Numbered from the stretch's first letter, positions 1 through 8,824 are shown. The stretch is 13,899 nucleotides of DNA from Propionibacteriaceae bacterium (GCA_003153855.1 PMBM01000087.1:6935-20833), one strand, 5' to 3'. The notes: generated by a model not told the origin, from the sequence alone. Translations and numbers: made by a program.

Positions 1-1139
1 GCGAGCGTCTGGAACGTCATGAGAACCCCGGAGTAGGTGATGCCGGGCTTCTGGTCGAACGCCTCCAGCGTCATGTCCATGGCTTCGACGCTCGGGAAGT
101 CCATGTGACGGTAGTGCTGGTTCTGCTTCTCGAGCATCGTCTCCAGTGCCTCCATGAAGGTGGCGGTCTCCGGCAGGACGGTGCGGTAGTCGAAGTGGTG
201 AACACGCGACCCCCCCGTGCGCTTCTCCTCGAGAGTGCCTCGGCGCGCAAGCGTGGCGCCGAAGGTCACATCGGGTGTCCGGTTGTTCACCTTGGCCAGG
301 TACGTGCGCAGGGCCAACGAGAACAGCAGCTGCATCGACGGGAAGCGCTGTTCGACGAGGAACTCCTTGCACCGCGCCACGTCCTCCGCGCTCACGACCT
401 TGACGATGTGTCCCCCCTGCGACCGGAGGTAGAAGTTCTTGCACTCGCGTGCGGCGGGCGACTTCTTCTTCTTGCGGTAGTCAGCCAGCTCTTGTCCTCC
501 CTTGAGGCTGGTGAAGAGCGGTTCGGACACCGTCAGCTCCTGGCGCCAGTACGCCTGGTCGGCCTTGTAGCGGTCGGACTGGAGGTACGCCAGCTCCTTG
601 ACCAGCACGCTCTCGTACGGCACCGGCGCCTTCGGCAGCGGGTCACCATCGACGAGCGACCCGTACACCCCCAGCACGTCGGCGTAGAAGTTGCTGATCG
701 CCCAGGAGTCCATGATCAGGTGGTTGATGACGCTGAACACGCCCGAGTTGCCGTCCGGATCCGCGAACACCCACATCTTCGCCATCGGGGTCTCCGTCAG
801 GGGAAGGACCTTCCGAGCCTCCCGGTGGAAGGACTCCTCCATCTCCGCGCGGCTGCGTCCTCGGAAGTCGAACCGCTTCAGGCTGATCAACCCGGGGTCG
901 GCGAAGTACTGCTGCCACTGCTTCCCCTTCTTGATGATGCGGATCCCGAACGAGTCCCAACGGCCCACCGCCAGCCGGACGGCCTTCTCGAGCACGTCGA
1001 GGTCGAGGGCGGCGTTCACGACGATGGACGTCGGGATGTTGACGACGTTCCGGTGGATGCACCACGTGCGATTCATGACGGTCAGCCCCTGGGAAGGGGT
1101 CAGCGCGTACAGCGTCCGCTCGGATGTGTTCGAAGACAT
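1..1139 (-). CDS. Stand-alone condensation-fold acyltransferase (NRPS C-domain/Pap-like), 3' end beyond window
   Basis: An open frame of 379 codons runs from ATG at 1139 to the left edge without a stop. A good ribosome site (AGAAAGG) lies about 7 nt upstream. The translated protein begins MSSNTSERTLYALTPSQG. It carries NHLIMDSW at residues 139-146, a variant of the HHxxxDG condensation motif in which the second, catalytic His (H140) and Asp (D144) are kept. Tyr159 completes the HX3DX14Y pattern known from PapA-type acyltransferases. The later part (YxADQAYWRQEL near residue 190, then GATLARRGT) fits the second lobe of a chloramphenicol-acetyltransferase-like fold. Such enzymes transfer a carrier-bound acyl group to an amine or alcohol. 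It is the last visible gene of the operon, 12 nt after the permease. The acceptor is unknown. A C-domain is about 430-450 residues, so only a small part may be missing, but a further fused domain cannot be excluded. Confidence 0.85.
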   Translation of the reverse strand, partial: MSSNTSERTLYALTPSQGLTVMNRTWCIHRNVVNIPTSIVVNAALDLDVLEKAVRLAVGRWDSFGIRIIKKGKQWQQYFADPGLISLKRFDFRGRSRAEMEESFHREARKVLPLTETPMAKMWVFADPDGNSGVFSVINHLIMDSWAISNFYADVLGVYGSLVDGDPLPKAPVPYESVLVKELAYLQSDRYKADQAYWRQELTVSEPLFTSLKGGQELADYRKKKKSPAARECKNFYLRSQGGHIVKVVSAEDVARCKEFLVEQRFPSMQLLFSLALRTYLAKVNNRTPDVTFGATLARRGTLEEKRTGGSRVHHFDYRTVLPETATFMEALETMLEKQNQHYRHMDFPSVEAMDMTLEAFDQKPGITYSGVLMTFQTL

Positions 1140-1151
1140 CTCTCGACCTTT

Positions 1152-4100
1152 CTATTCCACGGACTTCAGGGATTCGACCATCTTGATTCCGATCAGCTTG
1201 CGGTACATGACGAGGCTGACGAGGACGCCGAAGAACAGGGTGATTCCCAGCGACGACAAGAACGTCAGGCCGCTGACGTAGTCGCCGAACATGATGTTGT
1301 CCTGCTCGATCGACGCCATGATCGCGCGGTGCAGCCCGATTCCAACGAGCAGCCCTGCCAGGCCGCCGATGAAGGTGAGCAGGAGGCTCTCGCGGTAGAC
1401 GTACGCGGCCACCTCCCCGTTGCGGAAGCCCAGGACCTTGATGGTCGCAATCTCCCGGACTCGTTCGCTCAGGTTGATGTTGGTCAGGTTGTAAAGGACG
1501 ACGAAGGCCAGCAGCCCTGCGGAGATGACCATCGCCCAGATGATGGTGTTGAGGCTCTTGACCGTCTCGGCGAACTTGTCGGAGGCGTCCGAGTAGTAGA
1601 AGACGGACGCTGCACGACCCGACGCGATCAGCTCGGAGCCGATCCTGTTCTGCGCTGACAGGTCCGAGAGCTGGATCATGAGTCCGCTGGCCGTCGGCTC
1701 GAGCCGGTACATCTCCAGGTACGACGCCTTGCTCAGGTAGATGTAGTGGAACAGGTAGTTCTCCGTGATGCCCGCGACAGTCAGCTTCTTGAAGATGCCC
1801 GAGCCAGCCTCGGCGGTGATCCGGTCCCCCACCTTGACGCCCAGGACCTTGGCCAGCTTCTCGGTGATGACGACTCCGGAATCGGGCAGTGCGATCGGGG
1901 TCTGCGTGACGCGATCACGAAGCCGGATGTAGTCCGGGAAGAGGCGTTCGTCCAGCGGCGTGATCATGGTGGCAGCGATGTCGGTGTCCGGGCCCTTGAC
2001 GGTCGCGTTCAGCTGTGAGAGCTCCAGAGTCCCCTTGACCGCCGGGTCCGCGGCAAGCTGCTTCAGGACCGCCTGCTCGTCGGCGGCACTGATGGTCGGG
2101 GCAAGTCGGACGTTGACGTCATTGTGGAAGATGTCCCCGTACTGTCGGGTCACGATCCTCCCGATCGAGTCGCTGAGGCCCAGCCCGGCGACGAGCAGGG
2201 CGGCGCACCCGGCCACCCCAACCACCGTCATGAAGAACCGCTTCTTGTAGCGGAAGATGTTGCGCATCGTGACCTTCTGGCTGAAGCTCAGACGACGCCA
2301 CAACGCCGTGAACCGCTCGAGGAGGATCACCTTGCCGGCCTTGGGGGCCCGCGGACGCATCAGCGTCGCGGGGACGGCTGTCAGTTCGTTGCGCACTGCG
2401 GCGTACGACGTCGCGGTGAGCAGCATGGTCGCCACCACGACCGTCAGTACGAGCAAGGGCCACTGGGCGGTCTCGCTCATCGGGGGCAGTTCGTACATCA
2501 TCGCCCAGGAGTCGAAGATGATCCGTGGGAACACCCTGATGCCGACCGCGACGCCCACGCTCCCGCCGAGGACGCTGGCAACGGCGGCGTAGCTGACGTA
2601 CTTGAACGCGATCGCCGCGCCGGAGTAGCCCAGTGCCTTGTACGTACCGATGGACGTCCGCTGTTCGTCCACCATGCGCGTCATCGTGGTGAGGCACACC
2701 AGCGCCGCTACGGCGAAGAAGAACACCGGGAACAACGCGGCGATGGCGTCCATGCGGTCAGCGGTCGACGCGTAGTCGGCGTAGCTGTACACCTTCGTCC
2801 TGTCGAGGACGTACCAGGTCGGCTCCGCCATAGCCGCGATCTCGTCCTCTGACCGGATGATCTTCTCCTGCCCCGCCCGGAGGGCGGTGGCGCCGTCGGT
2901 CTTCTTGGCATCGAAGGCCGCCGCGGACGCCTCGTACTGGGCTTGCCCGTCGGCGAGCTCCTTCTCCGCCGCCGCGAACTTGGCGGGCGCCGACGCGGCC
3001 AGCGCGTTCCGGGCGGCGCGGGTCTGGTTGAGCTGGGTCCGTGCCGCGTTGAGCTGGTTCGCCGCCTGTTTCAGCTGGGACTGGGCCGTCGACAACGGGG
3101 TCTTGATCGCAGAGTCCGCCGAGCCGGCCGCCGCCATGGCCCTGTTCGTGAGGTCCAACAGGTTCGTCGCGGCATCCAGCTGAGCCTGGACCTGGACCCG
3201 CTGCTCATCGGTCAGCGTGGGGTCGTCCAGCTGCTTCTGGAGGGAGTCGATCTGCCTGGACGTCGCGTCCCGCACCTGGGTCAACTGGCTGATCGCCGAG
3301 TCCAGCTGTCCGCTGACCGACGCGAGCTGGGACGCCGCACTGTCGTACGCCGACTTCGCCTGCGCGTACTGCGTCTCGCCCTGGCTGACCGAGGTGGACA
3401 GCTGCGCGATCGCCGTGTCATAGCCGGCGATCGCCTGCGCGTAGTTCTGCTTCTGGGAGTCGAGGGTTGCGCGGCCCGCGGCCAGCTTGTTGCCCGCGTC
3501 CGACAGCTGCGCCTGGCCGCCGGCGATCTGCTTGTTGTAGTCCGCCTCACTCGTGGCGAGCTCTGCCTTGCCCTCGTCGAGCTTCGTCGTTGCGTCCGCC
3601 TTGATGGACGCGAGCCGCAGCGAGGCGCGCTCGGTGCCCAGGTTCTCCAGGCGGCCGATCACACTGTCGACGAGTTCGGAGTACTCGGTGGAGTAGGAGT
3701 TGAGCGCGCGGGCCCCGGTCACGGAGACGAGCGCCTCGGTGTAGACCGGATAGAGGAACTCTCGCTCCCCCACCATCATGAAGAGGTTGACGCGTCCAGA
3801 CCCGATGTCGGACGGTTCCCGCTGGAACGTCAGGTAGTACGGCGAGACGACCGTACCGACGATCTTGTACTGCGACGTGGCAAGGGTCTTCGACAGGTCC
3901 TCGGACTTCCCGGAGGAGACAGTCATCGTGTCGCCGATACCGAGCCCCAACGAGATGTTGCGGTTCGCCTCGATGACGCACTCCCCGGCATTCACGGGCA
4001 TGCGTCCCGAGACCAGCTTTGGCATGTTCAGGTACTGCCCGCCCGTGGACGCCGCTGCCGGCAGCGAGTGCACGCGGAAGACGAACTCCGTGGAGTTCAC

Positions 4101-4391
4101 CGTCGTCGTGACGTCGACGAAGTAGCCCGGCTGCACCGATTCGACTCCGGTGACAGACCGGATCGCGGCGATGTCGTCAGGCACAAGACCGAGGGTCGAG
4201 AGGACCCGGATATCCATCATCCGGTACTGGTCGTAGTACTGGTCGGCTGTGTACTTCATGTCCGGGGCAGTGCCCTTGATCCCCGCGAACAGCCCAGCGC
4301 CGATGGCCACGATGGCGAAGATCGACAGGAACCGTGCCGGGCTCCTTCGTATCTCCCTCAGCGCGTCGCTGAGCATTGCCCGGCGGGGCAT
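1152..4391 (-). CDS. FtsX/MacB-type ABC transporter permease with long extracytoplasmic coiled coil
   Basis: This 1079-residue membrane subunit has two FtsX-like halves. I read eight membrane segments at about 20-39, 548-570, 593-620, 644-664, 719-740, 948-970, 1001-1022 and 1041-1063. Both halves carry the conserved cytoplasmic loop after the second helix (VDEQRTSIGTYKALGY at 574-589 and LSERVREIATIKVLGF at 974-989). The first large outer loop (40-547) includes a MacB-like periplasmic part and then, at about 260-510, an Ala/Gln/Leu-rich coiled coil typical of SMC-like heptad sequence. The start ATG at 4391 lies one nucleotide after the ATPase stop, so the two are translationally coupled. MacB-type transporters work mechanically on substrates outside the membrane rather than moving them through a channel. 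With the ATPase it probably exports, or extracts from the membrane, the product of this operon. The substrate is inferred from context only. Confidence 0.93.
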   Translation of the reverse strand: MPRRAMLSDALREIRRSPARFLSIFAIVAIGAGLFAGIKGTAPDMKYTADQYYDQYRMMDIRVLSTLGLVPDDIAAIRSVTGVESVQPGYFVDVTTTVNSTEFVFRVHSLPAAASTGGQYLNMPKLVSGRMPVNAGECVIEANRNISLGLGIGDTMTVSSGKSEDLSKTLATSQYKIVGTVVSPYYLTFQREPSDIGSGRVNLFMMVGEREFLYPVYTEALVSVTGARALNSYSTEYSELVDSVIGRLENLGTERASLRLASIKADATTKLDEGKAELATSEADYNKQIAGGQAQLSDAGNKLAAGRATLDSQKQNYAQAIAGYDTAIAQLSTSVSQGETQYAQAKSAYDSAASQLASVSGQLDSAISQLTQVRDATSRQIDSLQKQLDDPTLTDEQRVQVQAQLDAATNLLDLTNRAMAAAGSADSAIKTPLSTAQSQLKQAANQLNAARTQLNQTRAARNALAASAPAKFAAAEKELADGQAQYEASAAAFDAKKTDGATALRAGQEKIIRSEDEIAAMAEPTWYVLDRTKVYSYADYASTADRMDAIAALFPVFFFAVAALVCLTTMTRMVDEQRTSIGTYKALGYSGAAIAFKYVSYAAVASVLGGSVGVAVGIRVFPRIIFDSWAMMYELPPMSETAQWPLLVLTVVVATMLLTATSYAAVRNELTAVPATLMRPRAPKAGKVILLERFTALWRRLSFSQKVTMRNIFRYKKRFFMTVVGVAGCAALLVAGLGLSDSIGRIVTRQYGDIFHNDVNVRLAPTISAADEQAVLKQLAADPAVKGTLELSQLNATVKGPDTDIAATMITPLDERLFPDYIRLRDRVTQTPIALPDSGVVITEKLAKVLGVKVGDRITAEAGSGIFKKLTVAGITENYLFHYIYLSKASYLEMYRLEPTASGLMIQLSDLSAQNRIGSELIASGRAASVFYYSDASDKFAETVKSLNTIIWAMVISAGLLAFVVLYNLTNINLSERVREIATIKVLGFRNGEVAAYVYRESLLLTFIGGLAGLLVGIGLHRAIMASIEQDNIMFGDYVSGLTFLSSLGITLFFGVLVSLVMYRKLIGIKMVESLKSVE

Positions 4392-4392
4392 G

Positions 4393-5097
<705 letters not shown>

Positions 5098-5118
5098 GTG
5101 CCGCTTCCTTCTGCTTGC

Positions 5119-5694
5119 TCACCACGCGACGTGCACAACATCGGACCGCGCCGATCGCCCCCCGGGCTGCAACCAGCACAGCGCGATGACGACTGCGGGG
5201 AAGTCTTCGACGAGGCGGAATCCGGCCTGGGGCCTGTTGGATGCCGGTTCTCCGTCTTGGGACACCTCGAACTGGACGCCGCGCAGTGGATAGGACAACC
5301 CACAGCCCAGGGCCTTCACGTAGCTCTCCTTGAGCGTCCAGTACCGGAAGAACTCCCGGTCGGGATCGGACGCCGCCTCGACCCTGACCATCTCGGACGC
5401 GTCGAAACAGCGGTCTGCCACATGGGCGTCCCGGCGCCGGACAGCCTCGACGTCGACCCCCACCGGACAGTCCGCGACCATCACCGCCACCGCACGGCGA
5501 CAGTGGGCGATGTTGAAGTGCACGCCGGGCCGTCCGCGCAGTCGAGGCTTGCCGAACGAGTTGCGCTCCACCTCGATCTCGGTCGATCGGATGCCGAATG
5601 CGCGCTCCAGCCCGACGCGCAGGAGGCGCTGTGCGGCGTCCCGCTGCTCGGGCCCCGACGCCTCCCCCGGGCACTGCGCGACCATGACGGTCAT
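5119..5694 (-). CDS. 4'-phosphopantetheinyl transferase (Sfp type)
   Basis: This 191-residue enzyme moves the phosphopantetheine arm of coenzyme A to a serine of a carrier protein. The diagnostic motifs are NSFGKPRL (45-52), FNIAHC (60-65, family consensus FNxSHS, His64 kept), GVDVEAV (79-85, metal ligands Asp81 and Glu83) and RYWTLKESYVKALG (117-130, with Trp119, Lys122, Glu123 and Lys127). It is somewhat shorter than Sfp (about 224 residues), mostly at the N terminus. Its ATG overlaps the carrier-protein stop as ATGA, so the two are co-translated and the carrier protein is the obvious substrate. An HxxxS-type change (Ala-His-Cys in place of Ser-His-Ser) in motif 2 is mildly unusual. A general housekeeping role cannot be excluded, but the position argues for a dedicated enzyme. 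Confidence 0.94.
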   Translation of the reverse strand: MTVMVAQCPGEASGPEQRDAAQRLLRVGLERAFGIRSTEIEVERNSFGKPRLRGRPGVHFNIAHCRRAVAVMVADCPVGVDVEAVRRRDAHVADRCFDASEMVRVEAASDPDREFFRYWTLKESYVKALGCGLSYPLRGVQFEVSQDGEPASNRPQAGFRLVEDFPAVVIALCWLQPGGRSARSDVVHVAW

Positions 5695-5930
5695 GACCGG
5701 ACCACGCGCGCCTTGATGTAGTCGTCAAGGTCGCCGAGGGTGACCAGATTGCGGATGTCCCTTTCGGCGACCGAGACGCCCAGCTCGCTCTCCAACCGAC
5801 CGATGATGCCCATGAGGTCGTACGAGGTGAGGTCCAGATCCCGGAGCGGATCGGTGTCCTGGGTGATCGCGGACTCCGGCACGTCCGCGTACTCGCGAAC
5901 GACCGTCGTGATGATGGGAAGCATGTTCAT
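5691..5930 (-). CDS. Free-standing acyl/peptidyl carrier protein
   Basis: A 79-residue, acidic, all-helical protein of the phosphopantetheine carrier family. The probable attachment site is Ser36 in DLDLTSYDLMGII (31-43), at the start of helix 2 as the fold requires. The residue before the serine is Thr, not the usual Asp of the DSL motif. Carriers with LTS are known in small ligase-carrier operons, so I regard it as functional. The gene overlaps the ligase upstream (ATGA at 5927-5930) and the transferase downstream (ATGA at 5691-5694). A second in-frame ATG two codons in (5924) is an alternative start; the first has AGGGGG about 10 nt ahead and is preferred. Its role would be to hold the activated acyl group for the condensation enzyme. 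Confidence 0.9.
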   Translation of the reverse strand: MNMLPIITTVVREYADVPESAITQDTDPLRDLDLTSYDLMGIIGRLESELGVSVAERDIRNLVTLGDLDDYIKARVVRS

Positions 5931-7630
5931 GTCATCGCCCCCTGGGCTACGTTGCGTTTGATCTTCTTGGTGCTGGTCTTCGTGAACTCGCAGTCGCGCA
6001 CCTGTGCCTGGTGGATCTGCTTGTAGCCGGCCAGCTTTCGGTTGTGCCGCGCCACGTCCGCCTTGAACCGGGCTTCGGCCTCGTCCGACCCGACAACCTG
6101 GACGAACGTCGTGTCCAGGAACGCTGTCGCGACGATGTGCTCGACACCGGCCTCGTCCGTGGACGCGTGGACGACGACCTCCTGGACGTAATCAATGCTG
6201 GCCAGAAGGTGTTCCTCGAGCTCCTCTGGCTGCACGTTCTTGCCGTTCGGCAGGATGATGAGGTTCTTCTGGCGGCCGGTGATGAACAGGGCGTCGCGGC
6301 GTCCGAGATGGCCGAGGTCGCCGGTCTTGAACCAGCCGTCCGGGGTGAAGCTGCGCGCGGTCGCGTCGTCGTCCTTGTAGTAGCCCACCATCACGTTGTC
6401 GCCCTTGACCTGGATCTCACCGTTGCCATCGGCGTCCGGGGAGTCGATGCGGATGCGGACGCAAGGGATGGGGATCCCCACCGAGCCAGGGATGTTGTTG
6501 CGCACGCAGTTGGATGAGATGAGCGGCGAGCATTCGGTGATCCCGTACCCGTTGTAGACCTCGATTCCGAGGTCGCTCATGCCTTTGACCACCTCGGAAC
6601 GCAGAGGGGCCCCGCCGCAGATGATCATGTTCAGTCTCCCGCCCAGCGAGTCGATCACCGGCTTGAAGTAGTAGCGGCGCAGATCGACGCCGACCCGGCG
6701 GAGGGCGTTCGACAACCAGATTCCATAGCGCAGATGGGTGGCGAGGTGGTTCTTCTCGGCCTCGCGCCAGATGTTCTTGTAGAGCGCTTCGACGATCATG
6801 GGCACCATCAGCGTCATCTCCGGGCGGAAACGACCAAGGTTCTCGCGCACGTGCTTCACACTGTCGTTGAAGCACAAGGTGATGCCGCCGAAGATTGCCC
6901 CCAGAACATGCAGGTTGAACTCGTAGGAGTGGTTGATCGGCAAGACCGACAAGGACACGGACCGGAGTCGATGCAGCGAGTACGCCCCATGCACTACAGC
7001 GGTGATGTTGCGCGGGGTGAGCATGACGCCCTTGTTCGCACCGGTGGTGCCAGAGGTGAACAGGATGGCGCAGCAGGCGTCCGGGTCGATGGCGACGGAG
7101 GCGAATCTTGCGTCGCCATGGGCGAGCAGTTCGCGACCGATCCGAAGAAGGTCCGGCACGCCGAGTTCGTCGCGTTCGGCCGTGCCGGCCGAGTACAGGT
7201 CCATCGAGATGGCGCCGGTAAGCCGCGGGCAGTCTCCCCTGATGGCAGGGACGTCGGCAGCTAGCGAGTCGCCGTACAGGACGAGATCGGCGTCGGACTT
7301 CCTCACAAGGAGGACGAGCTCGTCGACAGTCAGTTCTCTGTCGAGAGGTACGATCACCGCCCCAGCGTTGACGACGGCGAGGTAGCTGAGCACGTAGCTG
7401 TAGGAACTCTCGCCGACGAGCGCGACGTGACGACCAGCCACGCCCAGCGCGAGCAGTGCCGTGCCCAGGGCGGCGACATCGTCGCGAAGCTGGCTGAAGG
7501 AATAGCTGCGTAGGTCGCCAGCGGGATCGAGCTCCTTGAACGCGGTTCGATCCCCGAACTCGTCGGCGCTGCGCTGCACCAGCTCCCGAAGGTCACGTAG
7601 CCGGTGGGTCGGGTAATAGCGAACGTCCAT
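5927..7630 (-). CDS. Acyl/aryl-AMP ligase (ANL superfamily, FadD-like)
   Basis: A 567-residue adenylate-forming enzyme. Motifs: FTSGTTGANKG (191-201, P-loop/A3), YGITE (362-366, A5), TGD (436-438, A7), GRQKN (452-456, A8 hinge) and TKKIKRN (554-560), where Lys556 aligns with the catalytic A10 lysine. The frame stays open upstream to 7894, but ATG at 7630 (MDVRYYPTHRLRDL) is chosen because family similarity starts there and GGGGGC lies about 8 nt ahead; the 88 residues before it look like non-coding translation. The enzyme activates a carboxylic acid as its AMP ester, then passes it to CoA or directly to the carrier protein, whose gene overlaps its stop as ATGA. It is the first gene of the operon. 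The overall sequence resembles long-chain fatty acid ligases, but chain length and substrate cannot be read from it. Confidence 0.92.
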   Translation of the reverse strand: MDVRYYPTHRLRDLRELVQRSADEFGDRTAFKELDPAGDLRSYSFSQLRDDVAALGTALLALGVAGRHVALVGESSYSYVLSYLAVVNAGAVIVPLDRELTVDELVLLVRKSDADLVLYGDSLAADVPAIRGDCPRLTGAISMDLYSAGTAERDELGVPDLLRIGRELLAHGDARFASVAIDPDACCAILFTSGTTGANKGVMLTPRNITAVVHGAYSLHRLRSVSLSVLPINHSYEFNLHVLGAIFGGITLCFNDSVKHVRENLGRFRPEMTLMVPMIVEALYKNIWREAEKNHLATHLRYGIWLSNALRRVGVDLRRYYFKPVIDSLGGRLNMIICGGAPLRSEVVKGMSDLGIEVYNGYGITECSPLISSNCVRNNIPGSVGIPIPCVRIRIDSPDADGNGEIQVKGDNVMVGYYKDDDATARSFTPDGWFKTGDLGHLGRRDALFITGRQKNLIILPNGKNVQPEELEEHLLASIDYVQEVVVHASTDEAGVEHIVATAFLDTTFVQVVGSDEAEARFKADVARHNRKLAGYKQIHQAQVRDCEFTKTSTKKIKRNVAQGAMT

Positions 7631-7856
7631 GTCATCTGCCCCCAAGCAAACGGAGACCGTCGACCACCGTGGCAGTGTCCCACCCACAGTGACCCCGGCC
7701 CCCGGGTTCACCGACATGGGCGGCAACCGACAGCTCTCGAAATGGAGTCTTGCACTTTGCTGCGCACTCGGCGGGGTGTTGGCAGGATTGCCCGGACGTC
7801 GTTTCGACCCGAACTGGCACTGGATCTCCCCGGCACCGACCGGCAGGCGGGATAGG

Positions 7857-7888
7857 CTCCTGAGCAAGAGCATCGAGGTGCTCAGGAG
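7857..7888. repeat. Perfect 10-bp inverted repeat overlapping a Shine-Dalgarno sequence
   Basis: CTCCTGAGCA at 7857-7866 is the exact reverse complement of TGCTCAGGAG at 7879-7888, with a 12-nt spacer. The right arm holds the strong ribosome site AGGAGG (7884-7889) of the esterase leader. As RNA it could fold into a hairpin that hides this site; as DNA it could be an operator in the divergent region. It is not followed by a T-run, so a terminator is less likely. Confidence 0.5.
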
Positions 7889-7898
7889 GATCACACGG

Positions 7899-7975
7899 CT
7901 GGGTCACACCGTTCGCTGCCGTTCGGGCTTGCCGCTCTGCTCGCCCTGGGGCCCACCGCGCTCTCGTGCGGGCTC
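7899..7975 (+). other. Probable frameshifted lipoprotein signal peptide of the esterase
   Basis: In the esterase frame the stretch just upstream of 7976 reads LPFGLAALLALGPTALSCG, a hydrophobic core ending in a Cys (TGC at 7967), as in a lipoprotein signal. This frame has no ATG, GTG or TTG between the stop at 7853 and 7976. The strong AGGAGG at 7884-7889 points, with 9-nt spacing, to CTG at 7899, one frame over (LGHTVR...). GTG at 7878 is also in that other frame. Loss of one base around 7910-7916 would join LGHTVR to the hydrophobic core. The -3 to -1 residues (Ala-Leu-Ser) are a poor lipobox match. Confidence 0.5.
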
Positions 7976-8824
7976 GTGCGGGCGATCGGTCAGTTGCGCA
8001 CCTTCTTCCGCACCAATGGCGAGCTGACAGTCGGACAGACCCGGCGCCGCTACCTGCTGCACGTACCCGAGGGGCTCGACCCCGGCCGGGCCGTGCCGTT
8101 GGTGGTGGTGATTCACGGGTTCATGCAGTCCCCCGCCCACCAGGCTGAGATGAGCCGTTGGGACGAGCTCGCGGACGACGCGGGCCTCATCACGGTGTAT
8201 CCGATGGGCACCGGCGTCCCGCTGCGCTGGGCCGCGCACGAGCCCGCGGCCTCCTCGACGCTGACGCGTGACCATGTCGACTTCATCCGCCAGCTGGTCG
8301 CCACCATCTGTGCGGCCTACACCATCGACCCGGGACGCATCTACGCGTGCGGGATGTCCAACGGCGGCGGGCTCGCGTGCGCGCTTGCCTGTGAGCTCCC
8401 GGACGTCTTTGCCGCGATCGGATCGGTAGCCGGCCTGTACACCTATCCGCCCGACCGACCTACCGGCGGAAGACCGGTGCCTCTGATTGCTTTCCACGGC
8501 GCACTGGACCGGATCGTCCCCATCGGTGGCGGCGTCCGGAGGCTGAGCTACGACGTTCCCGCGGTCGCAGACTGGATGGACGCCTACGCCCGCCGCTGTG
8601 GGTGCACGATCAGGGCCGACGAACATCTGAGTGACTCGCTGGACGTGGTTCAGTATTCAGGCGCCCCGGACGACGTCGAGGTGATCTGGTACACGCTTCG
8701 AGAAGGCGGACACACCTGGCCCGGCGGCATCCCACTGCCCGAGGTGATCACCGGTCCGACCTCGGACGCCATCGACGCCACGCGGGTCATGTGGGAGTTC
8801 TTCACGCGTCACGCGCGCGACTAG
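7976..8824 (+). CDS. PHB-depolymerase/feruloyl-esterase family hydrolase (LpqC-like), 5' end probably broken
   Basis: The 282-residue frame from GTG at 7976 encodes an alpha/beta hydrolase of the esterase-PHB family. The nucleophile Ser128 is in GMSNG (126-130), the acid is probably Asp178 in HGALD, and the catalytic His246 is in GGHTWPGG. VVVIHGF (43-49) is the oxyanion-hole strand. These enzymes are secreted or lipid-anchored and cut polyesters or ester-linked side chains. GTG 7976 has no ribosome site, and the codons before it encode an apparent signal peptide, so the true start is probably upstream in another frame. The catalytic domain itself is intact. It is divergent from the ligase operon, so any functional link is uncertain. 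The gene ends right at the GNAT remnant. Confidence 0.85.
   Translation: MRAIGQLRTFFRTNGELTVGQTRRRYLLHVPEGLDPGRAVPLVVVIHGFMQSPAHQAEMSRWDELADDAGLITVYPMGTGVPLRWAAHEPAASSTLTRDHVDFIRQLVATICAAYTIDPGRIYACGMSNGGGLACALACELPDVFAAIGSVAGLYTYPPDRPTGGRPVPLIAFHGALDRIVPIGGGVRRLSYDVPAVADWMDAYARRCGCTIRADEHLSDSLDVVQYSGAPDDVEVIWYTLREGGHTWPGGIPLPEVITGPTSDAIDATRVMWEFFTRHARD

Larger units (their letters stand above)
7631..7975. other. Divergent control region between the ligase operon and the esterase gene
   Basis: About 345 bp separates the ligase start (7630, minus) from the first esterase start codon in its frame (7976, plus). It must hold the operon promoter on the minus strand, but I found no convincing -35/-10 pair. 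It contains a 10-bp inverted repeat (7857-7888) and the broken signal-peptide reading of the esterase (7899-7975), both listed separately. Long frames crossing it on both strands look like GC-driven chance frames. Confidence 0.5.

Noticed and set aside
105..1658. 517-residue plus-strand open frame antisense to the condensation and permease genes
   Set aside because: Its Arg/Val/Asp-rich, low-complexity translation is typical of an antisense frame in high-GC coding DNA, while the minus strand encodes two recognisable proteins.
7631..7894. 88-residue N-terminal extension of the AMP ligase
   Set aside because: The family's normal start is at 7630 with a ribosome site; the extension shows no similarity to anything I know and crosses the divergent control region.
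7904..8626. 240-residue minus-strand frame opposite the esterase
   Set aside because: The esterase on the plus strand has a full catalytic triad; the opposite frame is Arg/Gly/Asp-rich with no motif.
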